Source: Terriglobia bacterium
GTDB lineage: Bacteria; Acidobacteriota; Terriglobia; Acidiferrales; UBA7541
Reading direction: 5' to 3'
Assembly (NCBI GenBank): GCA_020073485.1
Contig: JAIQFB010000007.1
Span: forward strand, 124,001 to 188,000
DNA length: 64,000 bases
Positions 1-9,054 of this stretch are shown here, piece by piece (positions within the stretch are counted from its first letter, which is position 1; each line of letters starts with the position of its first letter). Below the pieces are notes generated by a model, which was not told where the DNA came from, did not search any database, and saw nothing but the letters and a program-made list of their open reading frames with translations. The position numbers and the translations under genes were made by a program.

Positions 1-2
1 CT

Positions 3-623
3 CCGGACGATCACATGCTCAGGACCTACTATCATTGGATCGATCGCGGCGTGGCGTTTTATTTTCTGGATAGCGCCAGCGGCGAGCAATTTGACGGCAA
101 TCAACTGGCTTGGTTTGAAAAAGTGCTGGAACAAGACCTGTCGAGTCCCGCTATCACCACGATCGTCGTGGGCATGCACAAGGCGCTTCCCGAAAGCATT
201 TCCGCGGGGCACAGCATGAACGAATCCCCGACGGGCATTAGCAGCGGGCGGCAAGTGTATGCGGATCTGCTGCGCGCGCAGAATGACAAGCACAAATACG
301 TCTACGTTCTTGCTAGCCATTCGCATTACTTCATGGATGGAATTTTCAATACGGACTACTGGCGCAAAAACGGCGGCGTGCTGCCCGGCTGGATCGTGGG
401 CACCGCGGGCGCGGTGCGCTACGCGCTGCCGCCGGGAGCTTCCGACGCGCACGGAGCGCTGGTCAACGTCTACGGATCGCTGCTGGCCACCGTGCATCCA
501 GGCGGCGAAATTAATTTTGAATTTGAACAGCTGGCCGAGTCCGACACGCCAGCGTCGGTGACATCCCGCTACGGCAAGGAGTTCGTGCACTGGTGCTTCG
601 CCGAGAACACGCAGGTGAAGTAG
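3..623 (+). CDS. Metallophosphoesterase, C-terminal part (cut by window edge)
   Basis: The reading frame is open to the left edge, so the N-terminus lies outside the window; an in-frame ATG at 15 is probably internal. Counting from that ATG, the GMHKALP segment (His55) and the SHSHYF segment (His102, His104) resemble the late metal-binding histidine motifs of calcineurin-like phosphoesterases (GNH...GHxH). The rest is compatible with the beta-sandwich end of a secreted or periplasmic phosphohydrolase. The first half of the metal site (D-x-H, GD) is not visible, so substrate cannot be assigned. A hairpin followed by a T-rich run lies just downstream (634-680). Confidence 0.6.
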   Translation, partial: PDDHMLRTYYHWIDRGVAFYFLDSASGEQFDGNQLAWFEKVLEQDLSSPAITTIVVGMHKALPESISAGHSMNESPTGISSGRQVYADLLRAQNDKHKYVYVLASHSHYFMDGIFNTDYWRKNGGVLPGWIVGTAGAVRYALPPGASDAHGALVNVYGSLLATVHPGGEINFEFEQLAESDTPASVTSRYGKEFVHWCFAENTQVK

Positions 624-633
624 TACAAGTTAG

Positions 634-680
634 GACAGGCTTTTCACCCTGAGCGGGCGAAGGGCAGCCTGTCTGCTTTT
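634..680 (+). terminator. Candidate terminator after the phosphoesterase gene
   Basis: GACAGGCT (634-641) pairs with AGCCTGTC (666-673) and is followed by a T-rich stretch (TGCTTTTTG). A second hairpin with nearly the same stem, AGACAGGC-TGAA-GCCTGTCT, lies at 739-758 against the stop codon of the next, opposite-strand gene. The shared stem suggests one repeat family may serve as terminator for both converging genes. Confidence 0.45.
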
Positions 681-760
681 TGATTCTCTCAACACCGCGG
701 CTGCGGTAGGATATTCAATTTACTCTGAACCGTAGAAGAGACAGGCTGAAGCCTGTCTTA

Positions 761-1195
761 CTACGCCCTCATCCAGTCCGCCTGCCAGTCCTTGACCATT
801 TTTTTGATCGCTTTGCGGTCGGTGATCTTGTCGTCGAGGACTTTCCGCGCCAGGCCTGGCAATTCCGCGTCGCTCGCGAATCGCAATGAAACCAACTGAT
901 CCACGGTGAATTCCGATATGCGCGACTGCAAATCCGCGGGCAGCAAGCCCGCCAGGCGCAGCCTCATTTCCAGGCGGATTACTCGGTCCTGCACCATCAC
1001 GGTGGATTGGCGTGCTGTCACAAAAAGAGGAACCAGCACCAGGGCCACCAGCACGCCCATGATGGAAGCGTACGTGATTCCATAGCGCAGGACATACAGC
1101 CTGCCTCCCAGATTTACGAACAGCACCAGCATTCCGGCTACAAAAATGGGCACCTGACGGGTGTGGCTTTCAAAGCTCTGCGGTTTCTGGGCCAT
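761..1195 (-). CDS. DUF6526-type small membrane protein
   Basis: A 144-residue protein with two likely membrane helices (about residues 17-34 and 42-60) and a charged, helical C-terminal half rich in Arg, Asp and Lys. Size and layout, including the LRxAGLLP-like segment after the second helix, match what I know of DUF6526 proteins, a family of unknown function common in Acidobacteriota and Bacteroidota. It starts 35 nt downstream of the M49-like peptidase stop on the same strand, so the two are probably co-transcribed. No catalytic motif is visible. Confidence 0.7.
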   Translation of the reverse strand: MAQKPQSFESHTRQVPIFVAGMLVLFVNLGGRLYVLRYGITYASIMGVLVALVLVPLFVTARQSTVMVQDRVIRLEMRLRLAGLLPADLQSRISEFTVDQLVSLRFASDAELPGLARKVLDDKITDRKAIKKMVKDWQADWMRA

Positions 1196-1230
1196 GTTGA
1201 CCTACCTTCCTCTCGCGATCGAATGAAAAT

Positions 1231-3009
1231 CTAGCGCATGGGTTCGGGAATGGACGAAATCGGGTCGATATCCACGGGCACGTCGGAGGCGGCGCCGAGC
1301 GCCTTGGCCAGTTCCGGAGGCACCGTGCCGTACTTGGCAAACCACGCCTCCACGCGCGCGCGGTCTCCCGTGGCTTCCTGCTCGAGCAGTTCCTTGCCCA
1401 GGGCCGCGACGGCCGCGGGCATGCCGTTCAGATCGATCACGTAACGGCCTGAAGCGGTGTCGCGCGTGACGACTCCGCGTTCGGAGAAAAAGTTAAATTC
1501 CATGATTTCCGCGCGGCCATGCGCTTCGGCCACTCCGAAGCGGACCGTGCGGAAAATTCCCGCGACTTCCGACGCATAGTATCCGTTCAGTTTTTCCTTG
1601 GGCAGGTCGCCGTGGTCCACCAGCCATTTCAGTCCGTAGAGGCCGACGATGTCCGCCTTCGCTTCTTCCAGGCCCGCGTAGGTCGGCCCGATCGCGGCGC
1701 GAACGTCGACGCGACCCGCGGGAGTGCGCGCAAACGCGGGGCCCAAGCCGTGCGAAATTTCATGCATCATCGTGGTCGCAAGATAGCCCTCGGCGGATGC
1801 CAGCGCGGCTTGGTCGGGGCGCAGCAGCCGCTGGGCGACGGGAAGAATCACGTAGTTAACGCGCGCATCCATGTAATTCTTGAAGAAAATCTTCTTCGAT
1901 CCTTTTTGTTCGTGGATGCGGGGATCGTTGGGCAAATTATCGGCCACGGCCTGGTAGCCGTGCCGCAAATCGCCCGCGCGGTACGGCGTGTCCATCACTT
2001 CCATGGGCGACAGGAAGCCGTGCTTGGACGGGCGGTCTTCCGGCGCGAGCGGCAAGCTGTCCTGGATGTCGGGAACGTATTTCTGGAAGACGTCGAGTTT
2101 ACGGCTTTCGGCTTCGTTGCGGATCAGGATCGCGGCGCCATAGGAAGTTTTCACTCCCAGAAAATCGTCGAGGTACGTTTCGTAGGGCGCGAAGATGATG
2201 TCGAATTTCGGATTCTCCAGGCTCACCCAGGCAAGGTCGCTTTCGAAATAATTGTCGGTGAGCAGCGAATCCGCGCGCAGGCGCAGAAATTTCGCGAACG
2301 CCGGATCGTCCGATAGCGCCGCAGCGTCCCGCAGCGCCTTGACGGCGGGATCGAGCCACGCGCGATACGCCACGTGATAGGGAATCGCTTCGAGAGCATT
2401 GCCCTTGCGGCGAACCACGGCCCATGGATCGTACATCGCCGCCTTCTGTTCCGGATGCGCTGCGATGTAGCGGTCAAATTCTTCGTGGGTGAGGTCGGAA
2501 GGGAAGAGCGCGCGGCCCAGCGGCCACGGCGCAGTCCCGACAAACGGCGCATTGTTCTCGATCAGGTTGAAGCGGCTGCCGTTAATTCTGAGAAACCGGC
2601 GCAACTCCTGATCGCGCGGCGCGGTGCTCCCGGCCAGTTCGTTGTAAAGTTTCAAGCCTTCCGGATCGCTTTGCCGCCAGTAAATCGATTCCAGCGCTTG
2701 GCAGGCTTCCACAAGTTTTTGCACCAGTTGCCGCTCGCGGTCCGTAAGGTGCGCGGAATCGTAAGCCATTTTCACAGGCTTGAACTTAGCGACTTGCGCC
2801 GCAAGGTCCGGCGCGATCACCAGCTTTGAAGTGTCGATTTTGGCAGCGGGCTTTGCTCCGGACTTGCCGGACGATTGCGCCCGGACCAGGAATACTTTCG
2901 GTGAAAAAATAAACAGCGCCAGCAGGCCGGCGCACGCCGCCGAATACTTGCGCACGCGATTCGGCAGATGCAAACAGGCGCGGGCTTTGCGCGGGAGCAT
3001 GGCGGGCAT
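1231..3009 (-). CDS. M49-like (dipeptidyl-peptidase III / NUDX3-type) zinc peptidase, secreted
   Basis: About 590 residues. After a basic, hydrophobic N-terminus (a signal peptide or anchor ending near ARAQ), the protein carries HEISHG near residue 412, and EEAKAD about 32 residues later. This spacing of an HExxH and an EExxAD-type helix matches the zinc site of the dipeptidyl-peptidase III clan, especially the bacterial and plant NUDX3-like branch that uses HExxH rather than HELLGH. Start choice: the open frame continues to 3789, but that extension runs antisense to the VOC gene and has no protein character; ATGs at 3009 and 3000 precede the signal-like segment. It heads an apparent two-gene unit with the DUF6526 gene. 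Confidence 0.75.
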   Translation of the reverse strand: MPAMLPRKARACLHLPNRVRKYSAACAGLLALFIFSPKVFLVRAQSSGKSGAKPAAKIDTSKLVIAPDLAAQVAKFKPVKMAYDSAHLTDRERQLVQKLVEACQALESIYWRQSDPEGLKLYNELAGSTAPRDQELRRFLRINGSRFNLIENNAPFVGTAPWPLGRALFPSDLTHEEFDRYIAAHPEQKAAMYDPWAVVRRKGNALEAIPYHVAYRAWLDPAVKALRDAAALSDDPAFAKFLRLRADSLLTDNYFESDLAWVSLENPKFDIIFAPYETYLDDFLGVKTSYGAAILIRNEAESRKLDVFQKYVPDIQDSLPLAPEDRPSKHGFLSPMEVMDTPYRAGDLRHGYQAVADNLPNDPRIHEQKGSKKIFFKNYMDARVNYVILPVAQRLLRPDQAALASAEGYLATTMMHEISHGLGPAFARTPAGRVDVRAAIGPTYAGLEEAKADIVGLYGLKWLVDHGDLPKEKLNGYYASEVAGIFRTVRFGVAEAHGRAEIMEFNFFSERGVVTRDTASGRYVIDLNGMPAAVAALGKELLEQEATGDRARVEAWFAKYGTVPPELAKALGAASDVPVDIDPISSIPEPMR

Positions 3010-3186
3010 TCTATCAGAGCCAGGCAAACATTGATGAATGTGAATTCGCGCCCATTGCGGGCGATCCGACTCACGCGGGAAATCTGATTTCCTTCTCACC
3101 CTGCAGGAAAGGAAATTTCGATTGTAATTGGGTTCGCTGGGCGATAGCCTCTGCAAAAGCGGCGCATTTCCGCAAGCGTTCAAGAC

Positions 3187-4150
3187 ATGCAGAGGTTTTT
3201 CGTGAAAACAGGGCAGGTGTTGGGTGTCGGGATGTTTGCCGCCAGTTTGCTGGTCGCCCTCAGTTTCAGTTCCAACGCGAGGCCCTTGCCGCAGTCCACT
3301 CCATCGGCAATCAAATTCGATCATGCATTGATCTGCGTTTCCGATCTGGCTCCCATGCAGCAAGGGCTTGCAGACGTTGGCCTCGAGCCAGACTACGGAG
3401 GCCATCATGGCCATGCGACCACCCAGATGGCTCAACTGGGCTTTCCGGATGGCACCTAATATCGGCGTGGAAGCGCCGGTGGACGCATCGGTGGAAACCG
3501 GAACCCCGCAATCCAGCCTGATGAAAGCGAATGCAGGTCCGTGCGGTTGGTCGGTAACTTCGTTTGATCTCAAAGGCGATTTGGAACGCATCTCCCGTCT
3601 GGGCGTTGCTGTCGGGGCGCCCGAGCCGCGCAGCAGGACCCGGCCCGACGGGACTTTCGCCGAATGGCAAAGTGCATCGTTGGGGCCTGGGGCTCCGGGA
3701 TCAAATCTGCCCTTCTTGATGGAAGACAAAACGCCGCGAAGCAACCGCGCGCCGCACTCCTCGGCAAGCATCGAAGGGACAACCCTCACGGGTGTCGGGA
3801 TTGTCGTTCTTGGGGTTCAAAATCTGGATGAAAATATAAATCTCTTCCGAAAGGTGTACGGCTGGCCGGCCCCCAAAGTGGAGGCTCATCCCGAATTTGG
3901 CGCGAAGCTTGCCTATTTCGCCGGGACGCCGGTAATGCTGGCAACTCCCGACGCGCCGGGCTCCTGGGTAGCGGAACGGATTGCCCGGCTGGGCCAGTGC
4001 CCGATTGCATTTTTGCTTCACTCCGGCGATTTCAAGGCGGCATCGAAGCATTTCTCTCTTCCGGAAGGGAAGAAGTGGTTCAATTTAGATGTTTCCTGGT
4101 TTGACGTGAAAAAGCTGCATGGAGTCAGGCTGGGCATTGTCGGCGGATAG
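3187..4150 (+). pseudogene. Two-module VOC (glyoxalase-like) secreted protein, broken by a one-base frameshift
   Basis: The first part (3187-3459) has a signal-like N-terminus and begins a glyoxalase/VOC domain (FDHALICVSDL ... LGFPDGT), then hits TAA at 3457-3459. The frame one base later continues with IGVEAPVD, a second module (GVGIVVLGVQNLDENINLFRKV), and ends at 4150. Dropping one A at 3458/3459 would read PDGTYIGVEAPVD, exactly the PDGTYxEL-like strand expected in this family. The break is therefore a single-base insertion or an assembly error in an otherwise intact gene of about 320 codons. VOC proteins bind a metal and act as lyases, isomerases or dioxygenases; the substrate is not predictable. 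It lies 94 nt upstream of a Tat-exported FAD oxidoreductase on the same strand. Confidence 0.7.
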
Positions 4151-4244
4151 AATTTGACTCCGGGGCGCGATTTCCCGAAGCAACAAATCGCGTTCCTCGC
4201 TGCGCGTGAGAAGGGTTGCAATCCATACGGAATGAGGAATTCAG

Positions 4245-5903
4245 ATGACCGAAATCACTCGACGAGGATTTGTGAAAGGGGCGGCGCTGGTGGCGCCCCT
4301 CGCCTTTACGCCGTTCTCCGTGGCGCAAACTACTTCCGCTTCTCGCTATGACGTGGTCGTGGTCGGGGCCGGGCACAACAGTCTGATCACTGCCTGCTAT
4401 CTGGCGAAGGCCGGTTTCAAGTGCCTCGTGCTCGAAGGACGCCCGATCATAGGCGGCGGCACAAAGACCGCGGAACTGACGCTGAGCGGCTTTCACCATG
4501 ATGTCTGCTCATCGATTCACGCGCGCATCCAGGCCAATCCCCTCATGAAAAACAACGAATTGAATTTGGGGGAATACGGACTGGAATATATCTATCCCGA
4601 TCCCATCTACCATATCGCCTTTCCCGATGGGAGCTACATCACCAAGTGGAGAGACTTCGACCGCACCTGCGAGGAGATCGCTAAATATTCCAAGAAGGAC
4701 GCGGAGACCTGGCGCCGCATGGCCACCGAGGCAGATGCAATTCGGCCGATCATCAATGAAGTGGAATATACGCCCATCGGGTTCGGGAAATCGCTTAACG
4801 AGCGCCTGGCCGAGCATCCGCAGGGCAAACTGTGGCAGCGCCGCATGGCCATGTCGAAGTGGGACGTGCTGCACCAGAATTTCGAGGATGAGCGCACCAT
4901 GGTGGCGATGATGCCACCGTTTCCGAAAGAGTTGACCGGTCCGTATTCCGGATTTGCCGCGTATCCCAGCAAGAAAGAGGAAGTTCCGCAACCCAAGGGA
5001 GGATCGGGAATGATCGCGCTGGCGCTTCAGCGTTTCCTCGAAGCGCATGGCGGAGAGATCCTGGTGAACAAGCCCGCGGAACGCTTTATCGTGGAAAACG
5101 GCAGATGCGTGGGCGTGGAATGCGCGGACGGAACCTCTTATCGCGCGCAGAAGGCCGTGCTTTCCACGGTTCATATCAAACAGCTAGTTAAAATGGCGCC
5201 GCGCGACCTGTGGCCCGGAGATTTTCTCGAAGGCGTGAAGACGTTCAATACCGGAAATGCTTCGTTCAACTCTCATTTCGCCACCACGGAGCCTTTGAAA
5301 TTCCCGGTCAAGAGCGGCACGCTCGTGCCCGTCCACATCTCGAATATCCAGAGCTGCAAGCGCGCGCTGCGTTATGAATCCGAGTTGACCGCGGGCGAGT
5401 TCCACGTGGAGGAGCCGGTGCTGCATATCGTACAGACCAGCGTGGCCGATCCCACGCGCGCTCCCGCGGGCATGCACACCATCCGGGTTCTCTGCGAGCA
5501 AGCCGTCTACAATTTGCCGGACGGAGGCCCGGGGCGCTGGGAGGAAATCAAGGCGGATGTCGCCCTGGCGCACCTCAGGGCCTTGCAGAAAATTGCTCCC
5601 AATCTGACCGACGACAAGATCCTCGCACGGTTTTCCACTTCTCCCGTCGATATCGAGCAGATGAACGCGGCGATGTGGCACGGCTCCTGCCACAGCGGCA
5701 CCGATGGACCAGCACAGGCAGGCGCCATGCGTCCGGTGCCCGGCTGGGCGCAACACCGCATGCCAATCCCCGGTTTGTATCAAACCGGCGGAACGACTCA
5801 TCCGGGAGGCGGCGTATCTGGAGGGCCCGGTCGAAATGCGGCGGTGGTCATGCTCAAGGATTTTGGAACGAGCATGGAAGAAACGCTTGCCAAGAAGGGA
5901 TAG
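4245..5903 (+). CDS. Tat-exported FAD-dependent oxidoreductase (phytoene desaturase / PYROXD2-like)
   Basis: 552 residues. The N-terminus has a twin-arginine signal (TRRGFVKGA, residues 5-13, then a hydrophobic stretch and an Ala-rich cleavage region). A Rossmann FAD motif follows (VVVVGAGHNS near residues 36-45, glutamate at the end of the second strand), and the C-terminus has the GGTTHPGGGVSGGPGRNAA motif typical of the carotenoid desaturase/PYROXD2 group. A GAGGA ribosome site precedes the ATG. Export through Tat implies folding with FAD in the cytoplasm and action in the periplasm. The next gene encodes a pentaheme cytochrome c that could accept its electrons; that link is inference. The substrate is unknown; no carotenoid genes are nearby. 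Confidence 0.85.
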   Translation: MTEITRRGFVKGAALVAPLAFTPFSVAQTTSASRYDVVVVGAGHNSLITACYLAKAGFKCLVLEGRPIIGGGTKTAELTLSGFHHDVCSSIHARIQANPLMKNNELNLGEYGLEYIYPDPIYHIAFPDGSYITKWRDFDRTCEEIAKYSKKDAETWRRMATEADAIRPIINEVEYTPIGFGKSLNERLAEHPQGKLWQRRMAMSKWDVLHQNFEDERTMVAMMPPFPKELTGPYSGFAAYPSKKEEVPQPKGGSGMIALALQRFLEAHGGEILVNKPAERFIVENGRCVGVECADGTSYRAQKAVLSTVHIKQLVKMAPRDLWPGDFLEGVKTFNTGNASFNSHFATTEPLKFPVKSGTLVPVHISNIQSCKRALRYESELTAGEFHVEEPVLHIVQTSVADPTRAPAGMHTIRVLCEQAVYNLPDGGPGRWEEIKADVALAHLRALQKIAPNLTDDKILARFSTSPVDIEQMNAAMWHGSCHSGTDGPAQAGAMRPVPGWAQHRMPIPGLYQTGGTTHPGGGVSGGPGRNAAVVMLKDFGTSMEETLAKKG

Positions 5904-5980
5904 CGGCCGCGGGGTTTTCTCGTTGGTATATGAGAATCGGGAAAATGCAGTTCTTGGGGAATTCTTACGGAGGCGAGCGC

Positions 5981-6580
5981 GTGAAACGAATTGACCGAAA
6001 GTTTGTGTCGCCGGTCTTAATCGCTCTAGGCTTGGCGATATTCCATTTCGGAGGCGCGCCCGCGGCCCTCGCGGCACAATCCGCAAATTTGCAAGGTTCC
6101 GCCCAAGACGTGCATGACACTCCCGTGCCTCTTCCCGCGCCCGAGCAGCCGATTCCGTACAGCCACAAGACTCATCTGGCGCTGGGCCTGGAGTGCCAGA
6201 TGTGCCACACCAACCCCGATGCCGGAAGGATGATGACTTTCCCGGTTACCGCCACCTGCATGAATTGCCACAGTTCCCTGGCGAAGAATAAGCCGAGCAT
6301 TCAGAAGCTCGCGGCCTTCGACAGTTCAAAAACGCCCGTGCCCTGGGTGAGGGTCTACACCGTCCTCCCGGGAGTCAAATGGAGCCATCGCAGGCATTTG
6401 GACGCCGGCATGAAATGCGAGATGTGCCACGGGGACGTCAGCCAGATGCAAGTCATGACCAATGTGAAAAGCGTGACCTCCATGGTTGGGTGCCTGGACT
6501 GCCATAAATTGCACAATGCCAAAACCACGTGCGTCACCTGTCATGCAGCCTGGTCTCCTGAAATGGTGGTCGCAAAATAA
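5981..6580 (+). CDS. Pentaheme c-type cytochrome (cytochrome c3/c7-like), periplasmic
   Basis: 199 residues from a GTG start chosen because GGAGG (5969-5973) lies 7 nt upstream; an ATG at 5945 is an alternative. A signal peptide (about residues 10-32) precedes five CxxCH heme sites at about 72-76, 93-97, 146-150, 171-175 and 184-188. Extra histidines in YSHKTH and WSHRRH are suited to bis-His ligation, as in class III and c7 cytochromes. The two halves look duplicated (SHxxHLxxGxxCxMCH twice). It follows the FAD oxidoreductase by 77 nt and precedes an NHL protein, so a role as periplasmic electron acceptor for the neighbouring redox enzymes is likely but not proven. Confidence 0.88.
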   Translation: MKRIDRKFVSPVLIALGLAIFHFGGAPAALAAQSANLQGSAQDVHDTPVPLPAPEQPIPYSHKTHLALGLECQMCHTNPDAGRMMTFPVTATCMNCHSSLAKNKPSIQKLAAFDSSKTPVPWVRVYTVLPGVKWSHRRHLDAGMKCEMCHGDVSQMQVMTNVKSVTSMVGCLDCHKLHNAKTTCVTCHAAWSPEMVVAK

Positions 6581-6679
6581 AAGTGCTGCATACTTTCCGC
6601 GGAGAAATTTGCATCTTGGACAAATAAAGTCATTTTCGGCCGAAGCACCACACGAGTTCGTTGCGAGAGGATGAGCATC

Positions 6680-7777
6680 ATGCGTATAGTTCCACCAAGA
6701 ATCACCTTGTTGGCGGCGCTCATCGTCATTGCGGCGTTCCAAACAGCCGGGCGCGCCCAGCAAGCTGACTATCCCAAACAATCCGACCTTCCCAATCCGT
6801 ACCGGCTGGTCGAGAACTGGCCGACGCTTCCCGCGAGCATGAACGGAGGCCACTGGGGAGAATTAATCCGAGCCGATATCGATCCCAAAGGAAACATCTG
6901 GGTCTTTCACCGCTGCTTCAACACCGAGCCCGCCGGATACGCCACCTGCGTCGGCCGCACCGACCCGCCGATTCTGGAGTTTGATCCGTCTGGCAAACTC
7001 CTGGCCAGCTTCGGTTCGGGCATGTTTGCGTTTCCACATGGGTTCACGGTGGACCGGCAGGGAAACATCTGGGCCAGCGACGCGAATAAGGACGAGACCG
7101 TTCTTGGCAAATCCGCAAAGGACGCCTACGGCGTGGTCCGCGGCCACCAGGTCTTCAAGCTGAGTTCCACCGGGAAAGTCTTGATGACGATGGGCAAGGA
7201 AGGCGTGGCGGGAGACGGTCCGGACACGTTCGATCAGCCTTCCGGCGTCGCCATCGCTCCGAATGGAGATATTTTCGTGACCGACGGCCACGGAAAGAAC
7301 GACCGCGTGGTGAAATTTTCCAAGGATGGCAAGTTCATCAAAACCTGGGGCCGCCATGGATCCGGCCCCGGCGAATTCGATCAGCCGCATGACATTTCCA
7401 TCGGCGGATCGCAGGGCCGCGTGTACGTCGCCGATCGCAGCAACAGCCGCGTCCAGATCTTCGACCAGGACGGAAACTTCATCGCCGCGTGGAAGCAGTT
7501 TGGCCGCCCCAGCGCGTTATACGTTTCCAGTAGCGACATTCTGTACGTGAGCGACTCACAATCGAATTCAACGGTCAATCCCGGCTACCTGCGCGGCATC
7601 ACGATAGGCAGCGCGAAAGACGGTTCGCTCACCGCGTTTATACCGGACCCGGACCTGGCTCAGGCGGACGTCAACCGAATTTCCGGTGCGTCGGGAATCG
7701 TGGCGGACGCGCAAGGCACCATTTATGCCGCCGACGTCGGCCCGCACAGGTTGAGGAAGTACGTCAAGAATAAGTAG
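6680..7777 (+). CDS. Secreted NHL-repeat beta-propeller (peptidyl-hydroxyglycine lyase-like), paralog 1
   Basis: About 365 residues with a signal peptide ending near GRAQ. At least five NHL-type repeats are visible (FPHGFTVDRQGNIWASD, PSGVAIAPNGDIFVTDG, PHDISI...VYVADRSNSRVQIFD and so on), giving a six-bladed propeller of the size of the peptidyl-alpha-hydroxyglycine alpha-amidating lyase group. Start: ATG at 6671 sits directly against GAGAGG, so the ATG at 6680 with 9 nt spacing is preferred. It follows the cytochrome gene by 99 nt. It is closely similar along its length to the gene at 13212-14267 (shared GVAGDGPDTF, NGKFIKTWG/DGKFIKTWG, AAWKQFxRPS/DEWKQFxRPS). Enzyme activity is not shown by the sequence alone. 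Confidence 0.82.
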   Translation: MRIVPPRITLLAALIVIAAFQTAGRAQQADYPKQSDLPNPYRLVENWPTLPASMNGGHWGELIRADIDPKGNIWVFHRCFNTEPAGYATCVGRTDPPILEFDPSGKLLASFGSGMFAFPHGFTVDRQGNIWASDANKDETVLGKSAKDAYGVVRGHQVFKLSSTGKVLMTMGKEGVAGDGPDTFDQPSGVAIAPNGDIFVTDGHGKNDRVVKFSKDGKFIKTWGRHGSGPGEFDQPHDISIGGSQGRVYVADRSNSRVQIFDQDGNFIAAWKQFGRPSALYVSSSDILYVSDSQSNSTVNPGYLRGITIGSAKDGSLTAFIPDPDLAQADVNRISGASGIVADAQGTIYAADVGPHRLRKYVKNK

Positions 7778-7832
7778 GAATGTTCGAGCGCAGCGAATGC
7801 GCGCTTGCAGGCTTGGTCGCCGGGTTCGCTGG

Positions 7833-8795
7833 TTAGCGCTGAGTTGTTTTGGAAGCGTCAGGCGTGGAATTTGCCCGCGTTGCGGGGGATTTTGGCGCCG
7901 GTTGCGGGTGGAATCCTTCCCAAGCTTTTTCTCCCAAATAATAGAGCACATCTCCGGCCTGGCTTGTGGAGACGTAAGCAAAAATTCCGCTGCCAATGAC
8001 CGAGGCCAGGAAGATGGTCAACACCAGAGCGGCGATGGGATGCCTGGACGCGAAGGGCTCGCGCGGCGCGGCCAGCGCTCCCCGCACTTTGGTTGCAGCC
8101 TCGGGCGAAAACATCGAGAGATCGTAGGAGGGCGCGCTGTACACCGGAGGTCTCAAATTGTATAGAAGCGGCTGGCTGCTCGCCTCGGCGGACGCGCCTT
8201 CGGTTTCGGCCTCCGGGTCAGCCTCCGGGATTTCCCAGCTGGGAGTCCATCCGATATTGTCCATGGGCGCAGCTTCCGCATCGGCTGCTTCCTCAGCGGC
8301 CGCTGGTTCGGCATCCGGAAGATCCGCAATAGGCGCCAGGTCGATTCCATCGCCAAGCGCGGTTTCCGCGTCCACCGCAGGGTCCGGCATCGGAAGATCC
8401 ACGATCGGCGCCAGGGCGGCTTCGCTGCTCGGCGCCACCTCAGCATCGATCGCCGGTTCCGCCACCGGAACGTCGAGCACATTCGCTTTCGCCTGACCCG
8501 ACCATTCGCGAATGTATTCCCGCATCTCGTCCGGCAATTCCGTGAAACGCAAGCCGCCGGTTTTTCCCGTTTCGTCTTTCCAGGCCAGTTCGCCCACGGC
8601 TTTTATTCTTCTGGAGGAATCCACCGCAAACCGGAAATGGATCGGCCCATCGACTTCCACGGGAGCGATGGCGTGAAAAGCCAATCCTCCCTCGGAGACG
8701 TCGAGCACAATTCCGCCGTTATTAAACGGCAGGCTGATGTACGCGAGCCGTTCCAATGGTTTCCGAATGCTGAGCCGACGTTCGTTCTGCGACAT
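7833..8795 (-). CDS. PilZ-domain protein with acidic linker and C-terminal membrane helix
   Basis: 320 residues. Residues 1-100 form a PilZ domain with both expected cyclic-di-GMP motifs, RxxxR (RLSIR in ERRLSIRKP) and DxSxxG (DVSEGG). Residues about 105-215 are a low-complexity, Ala/Pro/Asp/Glu-rich linker with repeated DLPxPxP-like units. One strong membrane helix lies near 254-276, followed by a short Pro/Ser/Thr tail. The likely role is a membrane-anchored cyclic-di-GMP effector with a cytoplasmic sensor; its partner is unknown. Of the four PilZ proteins in this window this is the only one with an intact DxSxxG. Confidence 0.82.
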   Translation of the reverse strand: MSQNERRLSIRKPLERLAYISLPFNNGGIVLDVSEGGLAFHAIAPVEVDGPIHFRFAVDSSRRIKAVGELAWKDETGKTGGLRFTELPDEMREYIREWSGQAKANVLDVPVAEPAIDAEVAPSSEAALAPIVDLPMPDPAVDAETALGDGIDLAPIADLPDAEPAAAEEAADAEAAPMDNIGWTPSWEIPEADPEAETEGASAEASSQPLLYNLRPPVYSAPSYDLSMFSPEAATKVRGALAAPREPFASRHPIAALVLTIFLASVIGSGIFAYVSTSQAGDVLYYLGEKAWEGFHPQPAPKSPATRANSTPDASKTTQR

Positions 8796-9054
8796 GGCTT
8801 ATTTGCGCGGGATTTTTGAAACACCCTCAGGGCTGGAGAATGTTCGCGAAATCGCCTGGACCTGCGCTCCACGACGAATCGAATTACGATGCAAATGTAG
8901 GCCAGTCCTGGCAGGGAGACAAGCGGAAAACGCAATGCCGCGCTTGGCCTGTTTCACTGGGGCTCAATGGAGTGGAAAATTAAGGCGGCCTAATCTTTGA
9001 TCCGTTGCGGGAAGGCCCATTCCCGGAATGGGCTCCTGCAGCGCGGCTTCCGAC

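Noticed and set aside
3010-3789. Upstream extension of the M49-like gene to 3789
   Set aside because: The extension runs antisense to the VOC gene, lacks a family match and is low in protein-like pattern; the ATG at 3009/3000 precedes a signal-like segment.
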